From Syntrophaceae bacterium (lineage in GTDB: Bacteria; Desulfobacterota; Syntrophia; Syntrophales; UBA2185): DNA of 36,191 bases. The notes beneath the pieces were generated by a model, which was given only the letters and a program-made list of their open reading frames with translations, was not told where the DNA came from and made no database searches. This document shows positions 6,021 through 15,534 of this stretch, in pieces; position 1 is the stretch's first letter, and each line of letters begins with the position of its first letter. Location of the stretch: NCBI GenBank assembly GCA_003142295.1, contig PLLV01000163.1, positions 1 through 36,191 on the forward strand, read 5' to 3'. The translations under genes and the position numbers were made by a program.

Positions 6021-8729
6021 ATGTCTAAGAAAAGAGTCTACGAGTTAGCCAAGGAATTGGGTATCGATAGCAAGGAGCTGATATCTCGTTTGGAAAAATT
6101 CGGCATTGCCGTAAAGTCTCATTCGAGTACTCTGGAAGACGCAGATGTGGAGAAGATACAGAAGGAATTGCTATCAGGTGAACCACATGAAATGGTCGAG
6201 CAAAGAATAAAGTCCACAATCATAAGAAGGCGGGCGGTTCGTCCAGTTGCGGAAGAGATTATAGCAGAGCCTGTCGAGGCCGAAATTCCCGTAACGCCTG
6301 AAGAAAAGAAGATTGATTCAGCAGTCCCAAAAGAGGCTAAGAAAGAGAAGGCCGGCCCCAAAGAAGTACAGACAAAGGTGACCGCTCCTGCTGAAAAGGC
6401 GCCAAAGAAAACTGTTCCTGAGGAAGCAATGCCGCCTAAAGTTGCCAAGCCGGAAGAACCCGCCGTCAAAGACATAAAGGTGGAAAGCCAGACGAAGCCG
6501 GCTGATGCAGTTGAAGAAATTTCAAAGAAGCCCAAGAAGACGATTGAGTTGGTTGAAAAAAAGCCTGCACCTCCGTCAGCAACTCCTCCAGCGACCCCGG
6601 AAGCAAGAGAGGCGCCTCAAAGAGAGGATAAGAAAGAGGCAGTATCTGCTCAAGCACCCAAGGAAGCTGCTCTTGAGGTCAAGAAAGTGCCGGCTCAGAA
6701 GCCGGCACTAAAGATCGTAAAGGAAATCATCCCTCCCAAGGCGGGGGAAAAACCGGCTAAGTGGGATCCCGAAAAGGCCAAGATAAAGGGCAAAAAACCT
6801 GTTGAAGTCGTGATGGAAGAACTGCCATCTGCAAGGAAAAAGGCTTTTATCAAGAAACTCGTAGATAAGAAAGACAGGCGCGCGGACTCAGATAGAGAAG
6901 AGAGGGTTATTAAGTGGAAGGATGGAAAAAGGCAGGTCGCTGCCAAAATGAAAAAGACGGTCATTACCACCCCGAAGGCAATAAAAAGGAGGATAAAGGT
7001 GGGTGAAGTAATAACCGTCGGTGAGCTTGCCAAAAAAATGGGCGTTAAGGCGAGCGAAGTTATTAATAAGCTGATCGGACTCGGCTTGATGGTTACCATC
7101 AACCAGGCCATAGAGTCTGATGTTGCGACTCTCATTGCCGGCGAATTTGGATATCAGGTGGAATCAGTCGGAACTGAATATGATGAATCGCTCCAAAAAG
7201 TTGAGTCTCTTTCCGAAAATCTGACAACCAGGGCGCCTGTTGTAACAATAATGGGGCATGTTGACCATGGGAAAACTTCTCTTCTGGATGCCATAAGGCA
7301 GACCAATGTAATCGCCGGCGAGGTGGGGGGTATTACTCAAGCCATCGGGGCATACCATGTCCACATTAAAGATAGAGATATCGTTTTCCTCGACACACCG
7401 GGCCATGAAGCCTTCACAGCCATGAGGGCCAGGGGAGCCGATGTAACAGATATTGTTGTACTGGTAGTCGCGGCTGATGATGGCGTAAAGGACCAGACTA
7501 TAGAGGCCATCAATCATGCACGTGTTGCAGGAGTTCCCATAATCGTTGCCGTCAATAAGATAGACAAACCGGGGGCAGATCCGGGCAAAATCAAGCAGGT
7601 CCTCTCCGATTACAATCTCGTCTCGGAAGAATGGGGTGGTGATACCATATACTGCGAGGTATCCGCTAAGAAGAAACAGGGCATAGAAGAGCTTCTGGAA
7701 ATGATTCTTCTTCAGGCGGACGTCATGGACCTGCGTGCCGACCCCAACCGGTCCGCCCGTGGCGTTATCATCGAAGCAAAACTTGATCGTGGAAGCGGGC
7801 CTGTGGCGACCGTGCTCATCGAAGAAGGCACGCTGAAAGAGGGCGACGCCTTTGTCTCCAAAACGGAATTTGGCAAGGTTAGAGCGCTGATTAACGACCA
7901 GGGGGAGAGGGTGGAAGAGGTTGGACCGTCAATGCCGGTGGAAGTAATAGGGTTTTCAAGGGTCCCCCAAGTGGGTGCGGAGTTTATATGTGTGGAGGAT
8001 GAGAAAAAGGCCCGCAGCATTGGAGAATACTGGATAAGAAAAGAACGCGAACGGGAACTTTCCAAATCGTCAAAAATTACTCTCGAGCAATTATACCAAA
8101 AAATTAAAGAAGGGGTTAAGGAGCTCAACGTAATCATAAAAGGAGATGTGCAGGGCTCCATAGAGGCTATGACCGACGCCTTGAACAAACTAAGTACAGC
8201 CGATATCAAGCTTAAGATTATCCACAGTTCAACAGGCGCTATTACAGAAACGGATGTCATGCTGGCATCGGCATCCAACGCCATAATAATCGGGTTTAAC
8301 GTCAGACCGGATAGCAGGGTTACGGACCTCGCCGGACAAGAGGGCGTCGAAATCAAGTTATATGAAGTCATTTACGACGTTATTGCGGATGTGAAAGCTG
8401 CCATGGAAGGCCTCCTCGAACCTGTTTATAAGGAGACGGTAATTGGGCGAGCGGAAGTAAGAGAATTGTTCAAAGTACCAAAAATTGGGGCCATCGCCGG
8501 AAGCTATGTGACTGGTGGCAAGATTGCAAGAAATGCAAATCTCAAATTGGTACGAGAAGGGGTGCAGATTTACGATGGCAAGTTACTCTCCCTCAGGAGG
8601 TTCAAGGACGACGTCAAAGAAGTGATGGAAGGATTTGAATGTGGTATCGGAATAGAGGGCTTCAATGACATCAGAGTAGGTGATGTCATCGAGGCTTATA
8701 TTAATGAGCAAATAGAAAGAAAACTCTGA
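6021..8729 (+). CDS. infB: Translation initiation factor IF-2
   Basis: GTPase that delivers initiator tRNA to the 30S subunit and promotes subunit joining. The protein begins with an IF2_N module ([20 protein letters not shown]). A long Lys/Glu/Pro/Ala-rich linker follows (about residues 80-290), then a second IF2_N-type module ([19 protein letters not shown]). The G domain starts near residue 405: G1 [10 protein letters not shown]3 DTPGHEAF, G4 NKIDKP. The beta-barrel and C-terminal domains are complete. About 902 aa. I prefer ATG 6021 (MSKKRVYEL), which matches the normal start, over the GTG at 6006 in the ORF track; GAGGG lies about 10 bases upstream. The ORF track 5846..6028 is an out-of-frame shadow. 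Confidence 0.97.
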   Translation: MSKKRVYELAKELGIDSKELISRLEKFGIAVKSHSSTLEDADVEKIQKELLSGEPHEMVEQRIKSTIIRRRAVRPVAEEIIAEPVEAEIPVTPEEKKIDSAVPKEAKKEKAGPKEVQTKVTAPAEKAPKKTVPEEAMPPKVAKPEEPAVKDIKVESQTKPADAVEEISKKPKKTIELVEKKPAPPSATPPATPEAREAPQREDKKEAVSAQAPKEAALEVKKVPAQKPALKIVKEIIPPKAGEKPAKWDPEKAKIKGKKPVEVVMEELPSARKKAFIKKLVDKKDRRADSDREERVIKWKDGKRQVAAKMKKTVITTPKAIKRRIKVGEVITVGELAKKMGVKASEVINKLIGLGLMVTINQAIESDVATLIAGEFGYQVESVGTEYDESLQKVESLSENLTTRAPVVTIMGHVDHGKTSLLDAIRQTNVIAGEVGGITQAIGAYHVHIKDRDIVFLDTPGHEAFTAMRARGADVTDIVVLVVAADDGVKDQTIEAINHARVAGVPIIVAVNKIDKPGADPGKIKQVLSDYNLVSEEWGGDTIYCEVSAKKKQGIEELLEMILLQADVMDLRADPNRSARGVIIEAKLDRGSGPVATVLIEEGTLKEGDAFVSKTEFGKVRALINDQGERVEEVGPSMPVEVIGFSRVPQVGAEFICVEDEKKARSIGEYWIRKERERELSKSSKITLEQLYQKIKEGVKELNVIIKGDVQGSIEAMTDALNKLSTADIKLKIIHSSTGAITETDVMLASASNAIIIGFNVRPDSRVTDLAGQEGVEIKLYEVIYDVIADVKAAMEGLLEPVYKETVIGRAEVRELFKVPKIGAIAGSYVTGGKIARNANLKLVREGVQIYDGKLLSLRRFKDDVKEVMEGFECGIGIEGFNDIRVGDVIEAYINEQIERKL

Positions 8730-8748
8730 GACAGCAACCAGGAGAAAA

Positions 8749-8805
8749 ATGCGAAATTCTAAGAACCTAAGCAGTAAAAAATCCAGGGAAACGTTAATAA
8801 TTTAG
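8749..8805 (+). CDS. Possible 18-codon ORF after infB
   Basis: MRNSKNLSSKKSRETLII, started by ATG with a strong Shine-Dalgarno (CCAGGAG) seven bases ahead, in the infB-ylxP gap. The peptide is basic and has no recognised motif. Because it lies inside what looks like a dispersed AT-rich repeat, the good ribosome site may be accidental. Confidence 0.15.
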   Translation: MRNSKNLSSKKSRETLII

Positions 8806-8849
8806 ATATTGGGGTTTTACATTTGTTTGGAATTTCGGATTTAGAATTC
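8753..8849. repeat. Possible dispersed AT-rich repeat with inverted ends
   Basis: AATTCTAA (8755-8762) and TTAGAATT (8841-8848) are exact inverted copies bracketing an AT-rich non-coding stretch (TTTAGATATTGGGGTTTTAC) that breaks an otherwise compact operon. Similar AATTTCGGATTTAGAATTC-like strings are familiar to me from intergenic DNA of related genomes, but I cannot confirm copy number here. Confidence 0.3.
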
Positions 8850-8858
8850 ATTTAAGAT

Positions 8859-9197
8859 ATGGTTATAGGATCCGGCATTATAGATTTGTTTATCGTCGAA
8901 AGCAGGTCTCTGAAGGAAAAAAGAGGCATCCTGAACAGGATATTAAAACGGACCCAAAACGAGTTCAATATTTCTATTGCCGAAATCGGCCAGAATGATC
9001 ACTGGAAGAGGGCACAGATCGGTTTTAGCCTCGTAGGGAATGACAGGCGTTATATAAATGGAAAAATTGACCACATTCTGAGATTTGTCGACCGTCTTCA
9101 CCTGGCTGAAGTGTTGAATTCAAAAATTGAGATAACCAATCTCCCCGATTCGATGGACCACTTCGAATATAGCGAGGATAAGTATAATGAGTTTTAA
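8859..9197 (+). CDS. ylxP: DUF503 family protein (YlxP-like)
   Basis: A 112 aa member of the DUF503/YlxP family, usually encoded between infB and rbfA. B. subtilis YlxP is a small protein of the nusA-infB operon; its biochemical role is not settled, though the position suggests ribosome assembly or translation. Motifs: the beta strand VIGSGIIDLFI, SLKEKRGILNRILKRTQNEFNISIAEIG, then WKRAQIGFSLVGNDRRYINGKIDHIL. ATG 8859 has no strong Shine-Dalgarno and is separated from infB by a 129-base repeat-like gap. Its stop overlaps the rbfA start by 11 bases, implying translational coupling. Confidence 0.9.
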   Translation: MVIGSGIIDLFIVESRSLKEKRGILNRILKRTQNEFNISIAEIGQNDHWKRAQIGFSLVGNDRRYINGKIDHILRFVDRLHLAEVLNSKIEITNLPDSMDHFEYSEDKYNEF

Positions 9198-9549
9198 GAG
9201 GGCAACCCGCGTGGCGGATCTCATTATGGCAGATATTTCCGATATCCTCTTAAGAGAAATTAGAGATCCGCGCATTAAGTTAGTTACCATTACCGGAGTA
9301 AACCTGACGGATGATCTGCGCTTAGCCAAAATATTTTTTGTCGAGATGGGCAAAGATACCTGCGCTCCTCAAACCAAAATAGCCCTGGAAAAAGCAACCG
9401 GTTTCTTAAAGAGGGAGCTGGGGAAAAGGCTAAAACTGCGTTATGTGCCGGATATTATTTTCGTGTGCGACGAATCGTTCGCATACGGAAGCCGAATAGA
9501 TAAACTGCTTGCAGAAATACGAGTGACAGAGGAATCGGATATTGAATAG
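9187..9549 (+). CDS. rbfA: 30S ribosome-binding factor RbfA
   Basis: Cold-shock-associated factor for maturation of the 16S rRNA 5' end and 30S assembly. The 120 aa have the single KH-like fold of the family: RATRVADLIMADISDILLREIRDPRI, VTITGVNLTDDLRLAKIFF, and the C-terminal LRYVPDIIFVCDESFAYGSRIDKLL. It overlaps ylxP upstream by 11 bases and nrnA downstream by 8 bases, so the three genes are probably translated in a coupled way. Confidence 0.96.
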   Translation: MSFKRATRVADLIMADISDILLREIRDPRIKLVTITGVNLTDDLRLAKIFFVEMGKDTCAPQTKIALEKATGFLKRELGKRLKLRYVPDIIFVCDESFAYGSRIDKLLAEIRVTEESDIE

Positions 9550-10501
9550 AGTCATTGACATGATAAATAAGCACAGCTCTTTTCTTATTGCCTCACATGT
9601 CAGACTTGATGGCGATGCGCTGGGATCGGAGCTGGCCCTGTATCAAATGCTTTCTAATATGGGCAAGGCGGTTGTAGTATATAATCAGGATGAAACACCG
9701 GGCAATTATCGTTTTCTCCCCGGGAGCGCCAAGATCGTCCATAAGCTTCCCCCCCTCGAAAAGTGTGATGTCGTATTCGTCCTCGATTGCAGCGAATTTG
9801 ACAGGATCGGAGATGAAGCTTCCCGCGTCGGCAGCATGCAGCGTATCATAAACATTGACCATCATGTCTCAAACAAGAACTTTGGCAACATAGTTCTCAT
9901 TGACCACAATGCGAGTTCCACGGCAGAGCTGCTTTACAGGCTTATGCTGAAGATGGATGTTGACATCACGAAGGACATAGCAACCAATCTGTATGCAGCA
10001 ATTATTACCGATACGGGAGGATTCTGTTACGGAAATACAAAGAAGGACACTCTTATAGCAGCGGGAAACCTTGTGGAAAGGGGGGCCGATCCTCAGTGGA
10101 TTTCAGAGAATGTATATGAGAGCGACCCTCTTTCGAAGATAAGACTCTTGACAAAGGCGCTTGAAACACTTGCTTTTGACTGGGACAGAAAGGTCGGCTA
10201 CATGGTCGTCTACCGGAGGGACATCAACGATGTGGGAGCGCTGGAGGAACATACCGAAGGCTTTGTAGATATCCCCCGCTCCATTGACGGAGTTGAGGTA
10301 TCCATTCTCTTCACTGAATTATCAGAGTACCAATTTAAGTTAAGCCTTCGATCAAAAGGAAAAGTGAATGTGGAACGTGTTGCCAGGGCATTCGGTGGAG
10401 GTGGGCATATTAATGCCGCAGCGTGCCATATAGATGGAGACTTCAAGACTGTTTTGCAGCGGGTTTTAGGCGCTGTTGCTGACCTTTCATCAAATCCATG
10501 A
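9542..10501 (+). CDS. nrnA: DHH/DHHA1 family nanoRNase / pAp phosphatase NrnA
   Basis: Bifunctional oligoribonuclease and 3'-phosphoadenosine-5'-phosphate phosphatase; degrades 2-5 nt RNAs in species lacking Orn. 319 aa. The metal-binding DHH domain shows ASHVRLDGDALGSELAL, VFVLDCSEFDRI, IDHHVSNKNFG and IITDTGGFCYGNT. The C-terminal DHHA1 domain shows the RNA-binding ARAFGGGGHINAAAC. The start in the ORF track is TTG, eight bases inside rbfA; ATG 9560 (MINKHSS) is an alternative, but the frame and coupling fit the TTG. Position between rbfA and truB is the standard one. nrnA-type enzymes can also degrade pGpG, the product of c-di-GMP hydrolysis, which is of interest given the riboswitch in this window; that link is inference. 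Confidence 0.94.
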   Translation: MNRVIDMINKHSSFLIASHVRLDGDALGSELALYQMLSNMGKAVVVYNQDETPGNYRFLPGSAKIVHKLPPLEKCDVVFVLDCSEFDRIGDEASRVGSMQRIINIDHHVSNKNFGNIVLIDHNASSTAELLYRLMLKMDVDITKDIATNLYAAIITDTGGFCYGNTKKDTLIAAGNLVERGADPQWISENVYESDPLSKIRLLTKALETLAFDWDRKVGYMVVYRRDINDVGALEEHTEGFVDIPRSIDGVEVSILFTELSEYQFKLSLRSKGKVNVERVARAFGGGGHINAAACHIDGDFKTVLQRVLGAVADLSSNP

Positions 10502-10580
10502 ATAATAACTTGATGAAGAGACACTGCCGGGAAGCCCGGACTCTTTGAGAAGGCGGCTTCATTCTTTTTGCGAGCTCATC

Positions 10581-11516
10581 ATGAATGGCATCGTTGTTAT
10601 CGACAAACCTTCGGGAAAGACGTCTCATGACGTGGTCGAGGATGTCAAGAAAGCCCTCTCGGTGAAAAAGGCCGGGCATGCAGGCACCCTGGATCCAATG
10701 GCGACCGGCGTATTGCCCGTTTGTCTGGAAGAGGCAACAAAGTTAGTACAGTTCCTATCAACGGACACGAAAGACTATACGGCGACTATGTTACTGGGTG
10801 TGAAGACAGACACCCAGGATATAGAAGGTAAAATCATTGCCCGTGATGACCCGTATGTACTACATGAGGACATAGAAGATATTTTTTTCCGCTTTGTGGG
10901 AGAGACAGAACAGGTGCCTCCCCAGTATTCAGCTGTAAAATATAGAGGTAAGCCTCTATATAAATGGGCGAGGCGTGGTATTACCATTGAAGCTCCGCGG
11001 AGGATCATAGAAATTTACGACATGACAATTGATGAAGTGAACTTGCCCTACGTAACTTTTAGAGTCTCCTGTTCAAAGGGGACCTATGTAAGGTCCCTCT
11101 GTTCCGACATAGGCGAAATGCTGGGTTGCGGAGCATGTCTGGCAAGCTTGCGCAGAACAAGAAGCGGCAGTTTTTTTGAGGCGTCTGCCATATCCCTAGA
11201 CGAACTTGAGAATGCAGCGGGAAAATGGCCTCCAGACCACATTATTCCTTTGATTGACGCCCTGCCTCATATCCCGGCGATTTATGTGGATCACAAATTT
11301 GCCAGGAGATTGAGAGAAGGTTATCAACCGGTTGCAGAAACATTGAGAATATATCATATTCCTTCCCTTGCAGATGGAGATATGGTAAAATTTGCAGATG
11401 AGTGCAGTAACCTTGTTTCTGTTGCGAAAATGCTTTGTGCATCCGACCAGATTGATTCGATGGATGGAAAGAGGCAGGCGGCTAAGATCGTAAGAATTTT
11501 TAATACTGACAAATAA
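10581..11516 (+). CDS. truB: tRNA pseudouridine(55) synthase TruB
   Basis: Isomerises U55 in the T-loop of most tRNAs. Starts best at ATG 10581 (MNGIVVIDKPSGKTSHDVV); the ORF-track start at 10545 adds 12 residues without family similarity. The catalytic motif GHAGTLDPMATGVLPVCL contains the nucleophilic Asp. Other motifs are DTKDYTATMLLGVKTDTQDIEG, QVPPQYSAVKYRGKPLYKWAR and RVSCSKGTYVRSLCSDIG. About 311 aa, including a C-terminal extension after the catalytic domain (FARRLREGYQP...). It follows nrnA after a short gap with only a weak hairpin and lies upstream of rpsO. Confidence 0.96.
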   Translation: MNGIVVIDKPSGKTSHDVVEDVKKALSVKKAGHAGTLDPMATGVLPVCLEEATKLVQFLSTDTKDYTATMLLGVKTDTQDIEGKIIARDDPYVLHEDIEDIFFRFVGETEQVPPQYSAVKYRGKPLYKWARRGITIEAPRRIIEIYDMTIDEVNLPYVTFRVSCSKGTYVRSLCSDIGEMLGCGACLASLRRTRSGSFFEASAISLDELENAAGKWPPDHIIPLIDALPHIPAIYVDHKFARRLREGYQPVAETLRIYHIPSLADGDMVKFADECSNLVSVAKMLCASDQIDSMDGKRQAAKIVRIFNTDK

Positions 11517-11715
11517 ACTTATGACAGGCATTAAATCTATTTGAGCATATATTAAGAATTTATGACCTCGAAAAAGTCAAAAACAAAGGAAAGATGAAGT
11601 ACACGTAAGCAGAAGTAAACCCTTAACAAGGCTGGGTAGCTTTCCTGCTGCTGTCAGTCAGAATGGACGTTAACAAATTATTGGCTATGACTAATTTTAG
11701 GGAGGATATGAAGCG
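11517..11715 (+). promoter_or_regulatory. rpsO leader region, possible S15 autoregulatory RNA
   Basis: A 199-base gap before rpsO. GGAAAG (about 11589) is complementary to CTTTCC (about 11640), and the nearby GCAG/CTGC could extend an interaction around GGCTGGGTAGC. S15 controls its own mRNA through leader structures that differ between phyla, so a structured element here is plausible. I cannot fold it reliably by eye and see no convincing promoter. Confidence 0.25.
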
Positions 11716-11982
11716 GTGTTAGATTCTGAAAAAAGAAAGGACGTCATTAACAATTTCCAATTACATGCGGTAGACACAGGTTCTCCTGAAGTCCAGATTG
11801 CTCTTCTCAGCGCCAGAATAGAATACTTGACGGAACATTTTAAGGCCCACAAAAAGGATCATCATTCGCGCAGAGGTCTTTTGAAACTTGTAAGCAAGAG
11901 AAGGCGCCTTCTGGATTATCTCAGAAAAAAGGATGTGGAGAGGTACAGGAGCGTTATTCAGCGTCTGGGACTAAGAAAATAA
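11716..11982 (+). CDS. rpsO: 30S ribosomal protein S15
   Basis: Primary 16S rRNA-binding protein of the central domain. 88 aa, the usual length, with [38 protein letters not shown] and [22 protein letters not shown]. The start is GTG at 11716, ten bases after GGAGG. A 4-codon ORF (ATG AAG CGG TGT TAG) starts closer to the same GGAGG and overlaps the GTG, an unusual arrangement that could lower or couple initiation. Followed by pnp, the standard order. Confidence 0.97.
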   Translation: MLDSEKRKDVINNFQLHAVDTGSPEVQIALLSARIEYLTEHFKAHKKDHHSRRGLLKLVSKRRRLLDYLRKKDVERYRSVIQRLGLRK

Positions 11983-12046
11983 TCCAGTATCAAATTCTGG
12001 AAACTGAACTGAACAGAACTTTAGGCGCCTTTAACATCCATTGCGG

Positions 12047-12070
12047 AGTCGTTCGGACTTTTATTTTTTG
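12047..12070 (+). terminator. Weak stem-loop plus T-run between rpsO and pnp
   Basis: AGTC (12047-12050), loop GTTCG, GACT (12056-12059), followed by a T-rich run interrupted by one A. The stem is only 4-5 bp. It could partly terminate rpsO transcripts or serve as an RNA-processing site, as is known between these genes in other bacteria. Confidence 0.3.
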
Positions 12071-12127
12071 GTCCTATTTAAGGAACACGTATTTAGCAAG
12101 AAACTTTCATGATGAGGAAATAAAGAC

Positions 12128-14248
12128 ATGAACAATATATTTAGTAAAGATTTTGCGGGAAGAAGCATTTCCATTAAAGCAAACTACATGGCAGGTCAGG
12201 CCGATGGATCGGTCCTCGTAACCTACGGTGACACTGTAGTCATTGTGACCGCTGTAGCGCTCAAAAAAAAGAGAGAAGGCGTAGATTTCCTTCCTCTTAC
12301 AGTCGATTATCAAGAAATGACTTTTGCAGCGGGAAAGATTCCCGGAGGTTTTTTTAAACGTGAAGGTCGCCCCAATGAAAAAGAGATACTGACGTCGAGG
12401 ATTATTGACAGATCTATTAGACCTCTTTTTCCAAAAGGTTACTTTTTCGAAACTCAAATCGTGGCATCAGTGCTCTCCATGGATAATGAAAATGATTCTG
12501 TTGTGACAGCTTTGCTCGGCGCCTCTGCCGCCCTGGCAATTTCGGATATTCCCTTCAACGGGCCAATTGCCAGTGTCCGCGTCGGCAGGGTTGACGGCAA
12601 ATTTGTAGTGAACCCATCAGCAGAAGTTCTGGAGAAAAGCGATTTCAATCTCTTCATAGTGGGAAGAAAAGTCTCACCCGGGCCGGGAAGCAAAGAATTT
12701 GACACAAATCTGGTTATGCTTGAGGGTGAGGCGCTTGAAGTAGAGGAGGATGTAATTGTTGATGCCATCAATTTCGGCCTGGAGTCACTGCGGCCGGTAA
12801 TTGAATTTCAGGATCATATTCGCCAGACCATAGGAAAAGAGAAACGGGTTGTTGATGCGATCACCGTCGATGAACTCCTTCTGGCAAAGGTAACCGAGAA
12901 AGCCAAGGACAGCATGAAGGAAGCCTATACCATACCGGGAAAACAGGACAGGCACAATAAGCTTGACTGGATAAGGGAAAAGGTCGTCAAAGAAGTTTGC
13001 GCCGAGGACGACAAGCTTGGTCCCCAGGTCAGTAACATCCTATCGGACCTGGAGAGGCACGTCGTCAGGGATATGATACTGCATGACAAGAAGCGGTCCG
13101 ACGGCAGAACATCTGCCGAGATCAGGCCGATCAGTGCCGAGGTCGGGATTCTCCCCAGGGCCCATGGGTCGGCCCTTTTTACCAGGGGTGAAACCCAGGC
13201 TCTTGCCGCCCTCACACTTGGTACATCTTCGGATCAACAGCGGTTGGATTATGTAAGCGGGGAAGAAATGAGAACCTTTATCCTACACTACAATTTCCCG
13301 CCTTATTGCGTAGGAGAGGCACGGTCTTTAAGGAGTCCGGGAAGAAGAGAGATCGGACACGGCGCCCTGGCAAGAAAAGCCTTGCTCCCTATTCTGCCCT
13401 CCGAGGAGACGTTCCCCTATACGATAAGGATTGTCTCTGAGATACTGTCTTCCAATGGTTCATCGTCAATGGCAACCGTGTGCGGCAGTCTCCTGTCCCT
13501 CATGGACGCCGGTGTACCGGTAAAGGATATCGTTGCCGGTATTGCCATGGGGTTGTTAAAGGATGACAGCAATGTAGTCGTTCTTTCTGACATTATCGGA
13601 GATGAAGACCATGCCGGTGACATGGATCTCAAGGTGTGCGGGACGAAGAAGGGTATCACCGCCTTGCAGATGGACATCAAGATCGGTGGTGTGAATGAGG
13701 ACATCTTGAGAATGGCCTTGCACCAGGCGAAAGAGGGACGGCTCTTTATCATTGAGAAGCTCAGGGAAACTATTGCAGAACCGAGAAATGATATCTCCAA
13801 ATATGCCCCACGGATTACAACGCTCAAGGTCAGACCCGAGAAGGTAAGAGATGTGATCGGCAGCGGCGGAAAAAATATCAGGCAGATCATCAATGAAACG
13901 GGTGTTACCATCGATGTGGAAGATGATGGTACGGTGACCATTGCGTCGAATGACGCAGAAGCGGCGTCAAGGGCTGTCGCTATGGTCAAGTGGTTGACTG
14001 AAGACGCTGAGGTGGGAAAGATCTACCGCGGCATCGTCAAGAAGATAGTTGATTTTGGCGCCTTTGTCGAGATATTGCCGGGCACGGAAGGGCTGGTGCA
14101 CATATCGCAGTTGTCGAGGGAGCGGGTCAAAAGTGTTACCGATGTCCTCCATGAGGGTGAGGAAGTGATGGTAAAGGTTCTTGAGATTGACAAACAGGGG
14201 AAAATCCGCCTTAGCAGGAAAGATGCACTGGGTGCCAATGCACAATAA
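12128..14248 (+). CDS. pnp: Polyribonucleotide nucleotidyltransferase (PNPase)
   Basis: Phosphorolytic 3'-5' exoribonuclease of the degradosome; trimeric. 706 aa with two RNase PH-like domains. The first contains GDTVVIVTAV and the FFKREGRPNEKEILTSRIIDRSIRPLF stretch. A helical linker follows; then the second catalytic domain (SDGRTSAEIRPIS, HGSALFTRGETQALA, SSNGSSSMATVCGSLLSLMDAG, DLKVCGTKKGITALQMDIK with the catalytic Asp region). The C-terminal KH domain (VRDVIGSGGKNIRQII) and S1 domain (GKIYRGIVKKIVDFGAFVEI) are complete. Start supported by TGAGGAAATAA before ATG. In E. coli pnp is autoregulated through its leader; no such hairpin is evident here. Confidence 0.98.
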   Translation: MNNIFSKDFAGRSISIKANYMAGQADGSVLVTYGDTVVIVTAVALKKKREGVDFLPLTVDYQEMTFAAGKIPGGFFKREGRPNEKEILTSRIIDRSIRPLFPKGYFFETQIVASVLSMDNENDSVVTALLGASAALAISDIPFNGPIASVRVGRVDGKFVVNPSAEVLEKSDFNLFIVGRKVSPGPGSKEFDTNLVMLEGEALEVEEDVIVDAINFGLESLRPVIEFQDHIRQTIGKEKRVVDAITVDELLLAKVTEKAKDSMKEAYTIPGKQDRHNKLDWIREKVVKEVCAEDDKLGPQVSNILSDLERHVVRDMILHDKKRSDGRTSAEIRPISAEVGILPRAHGSALFTRGETQALAALTLGTSSDQQRLDYVSGEEMRTFILHYNFPPYCVGEARSLRSPGRREIGHGALARKALLPILPSEETFPYTIRIVSEILSSNGSSSMATVCGSLLSLMDAGVPVKDIVAGIAMGLLKDDSNVVVLSDIIGDEDHAGDMDLKVCGTKKGITALQMDIKIGGVNEDILRMALHQAKEGRLFIIEKLRETIAEPRNDISKYAPRITTLKVRPEKVRDVIGSGGKNIRQIINETGVTIDVEDDGTVTIASNDAEAASRAVAMVKWLTEDAEVGKIYRGIVKKIVDFGAFVEILPGTEGLVHISQLSRERVKSVTDVLHEGEEVMVKVLEIDKQGKIRLSRKDALGANAQ

Positions 14249-15494
14249 GACTGTCCTTTCTAATGGTATCAGGGTTATTTCGGAAGACATCGATCATGTC
14301 AGGTCAATATCCATAGGGATCTGGGTCAAGTGTGGTTCACGCTATGAAGACCATGCCACAAACGGAGCGGCACATTTTATCGAGCATATGCTTTTTAAGG
14401 GGACCAAAAACAGGTCCGCTTTTGAAATTGCGTCGGCTATTGATTCCGTCGGCGGTATGATGAATGCCTTCACCGGCAAGGAGTTGACATCGTTCTATAT
14501 AAAGATACCAGACTACCACCTCCCTATGGCGGTAGACCTCCTTGCTGATATTTTTACAAACTCATGCTTTGATGAAAAAGAAATCATGAAGGAACAATCG
14601 GTAGTCCTTCAGGAAATCAATATGACCGAGGATTCACCCGATGATTATATTCATGATTACTTTGAGGGCGTATTCTGGAATGGCCACCCCCTGGGTTTTC
14701 CTATCCTGGGGACCAGGAGCCTGGTAGCCTCCTTAAACAAGAAGATTCTTCTGTCTTTCTTCGATGCACGCTATGGGGGCGATAATCTGATACTGTCTGC
14801 TGCGGGCAATCTGAAACACGATGAATTCGTTGATCTTGCAAATAAGACATTCGGATCCATACCGGCAGGAATAATCAACCCTCAGACAGACAAACCTGTA
14901 GTGTCATCAAAGGTTGCCGTCCTCAAAAAAGACCTGGAACAGGCGCATATGATCATGGGCACCCTCGCCCCTTCTGCCGTCAGCCCTGAAAGATATTCCG
15001 GCTTTCTATTGAACGCCATTTTAGGGGGAAGCATGAGTTCGAGGTTATTTCAGGAAATCAGAGAAAAAAGGGGGCTCGCTTATGCAATCCATTCCTATAT
15101 CTCCCCATATATGGATGCGGGTCTTCTGGGCATATATGCAGGAACCGGTGAGGAGAGAGTTCCGGTTGTCATTAATCTCATTCTTGAAGAACTAAAGCGG
15201 TTACGTCATGAGCTGTTAACGGAAAAGGAGATGGTACAGGTCAAAGAGTTGATCAAAGGAAATTTTCTCCTCTCCATGGAAAGCACTGACAGCCGTATGA
15301 TAAGATTGGCTAAGAACGAGATTTCTTTCGGAAGGCATATCCCACAGGACGATGTTATTGCCGCTGTAGACGCTGTTACCGCAGAGGACGTCAGGAAACT
15401 TGCCTTTGAAATGTTCAGGGCCGGCGCCATATCCCTGGCTGCAATGGGAAGGATTTCGGAAAAGGACATTGCTCTTGACTCGTATGAAGGATAG
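14238..15494 (+). CDS. M16 family zinc peptidase (insulinase/processing-peptidase-like)
   Basis: Single-chain M16B metallopeptidase, about 418 aa, typical of the PqqL/YmxG-like enzymes encoded next to pnp. The inverted zinc motif HxxEH is visible as AAHFIEHMLFKGT, and the third ligand lies in VVLQEINMTED. The C-terminal half has the second M16 fold with FQEIREKRGLAYAIHSYISPYMDAG. ATG 14238 (MHNKTVLSNGIRVISE) overlaps pnp by 11 bases; ATG 14223 with AGGA just ahead is an alternative. No signal peptide, so a cytoplasmic role is likely; the substrate is unknown. The pnp-M16-dut order is common. Confidence 0.93.
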   Translation: MHNKTVLSNGIRVISEDIDHVRSISIGIWVKCGSRYEDHATNGAAHFIEHMLFKGTKNRSAFEIASAIDSVGGMMNAFTGKELTSFYIKIPDYHLPMAVDLLADIFTNSCFDEKEIMKEQSVVLQEINMTEDSPDDYIHDYFEGVFWNGHPLGFPILGTRSLVASLNKKILLSFFDARYGGDNLILSAAGNLKHDEFVDLANKTFGSIPAGIINPQTDKPVVSSKVAVLKKDLEQAHMIMGTLAPSAVSPERYSGFLLNAILGGSMSSRLFQEIREKRGLAYAIHSYISPYMDAGLLGIYAGTGEERVPVVINLILEELKRLRHELLTEKEMVQVKELIKGNFLLSMESTDSRMIRLAKNEISFGRHIPQDDVIAAVDAVTAEDVRKLAFEMFRAGAISLAAMGRISEKDIALDSYEG

Positions 15495-15534
15495 GAGCTT
15501 TATAAGTCACGCAAGGATGAAATCTTAAGTTGCA

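Noticed and set aside
5846-6028. 60-aa ORF between nusA and infB as a possible ylxR
   Set aside because: Mostly overlaps the nusA 3' end in another frame and has none of the YlxR/DUF448 motifs.
10531-10569. GAAGCC...GGCTTC with T-run between nrnA and truB
   Set aside because: Six-base stem with an 18-base loop and an impure T-run; too weak to call a terminator.
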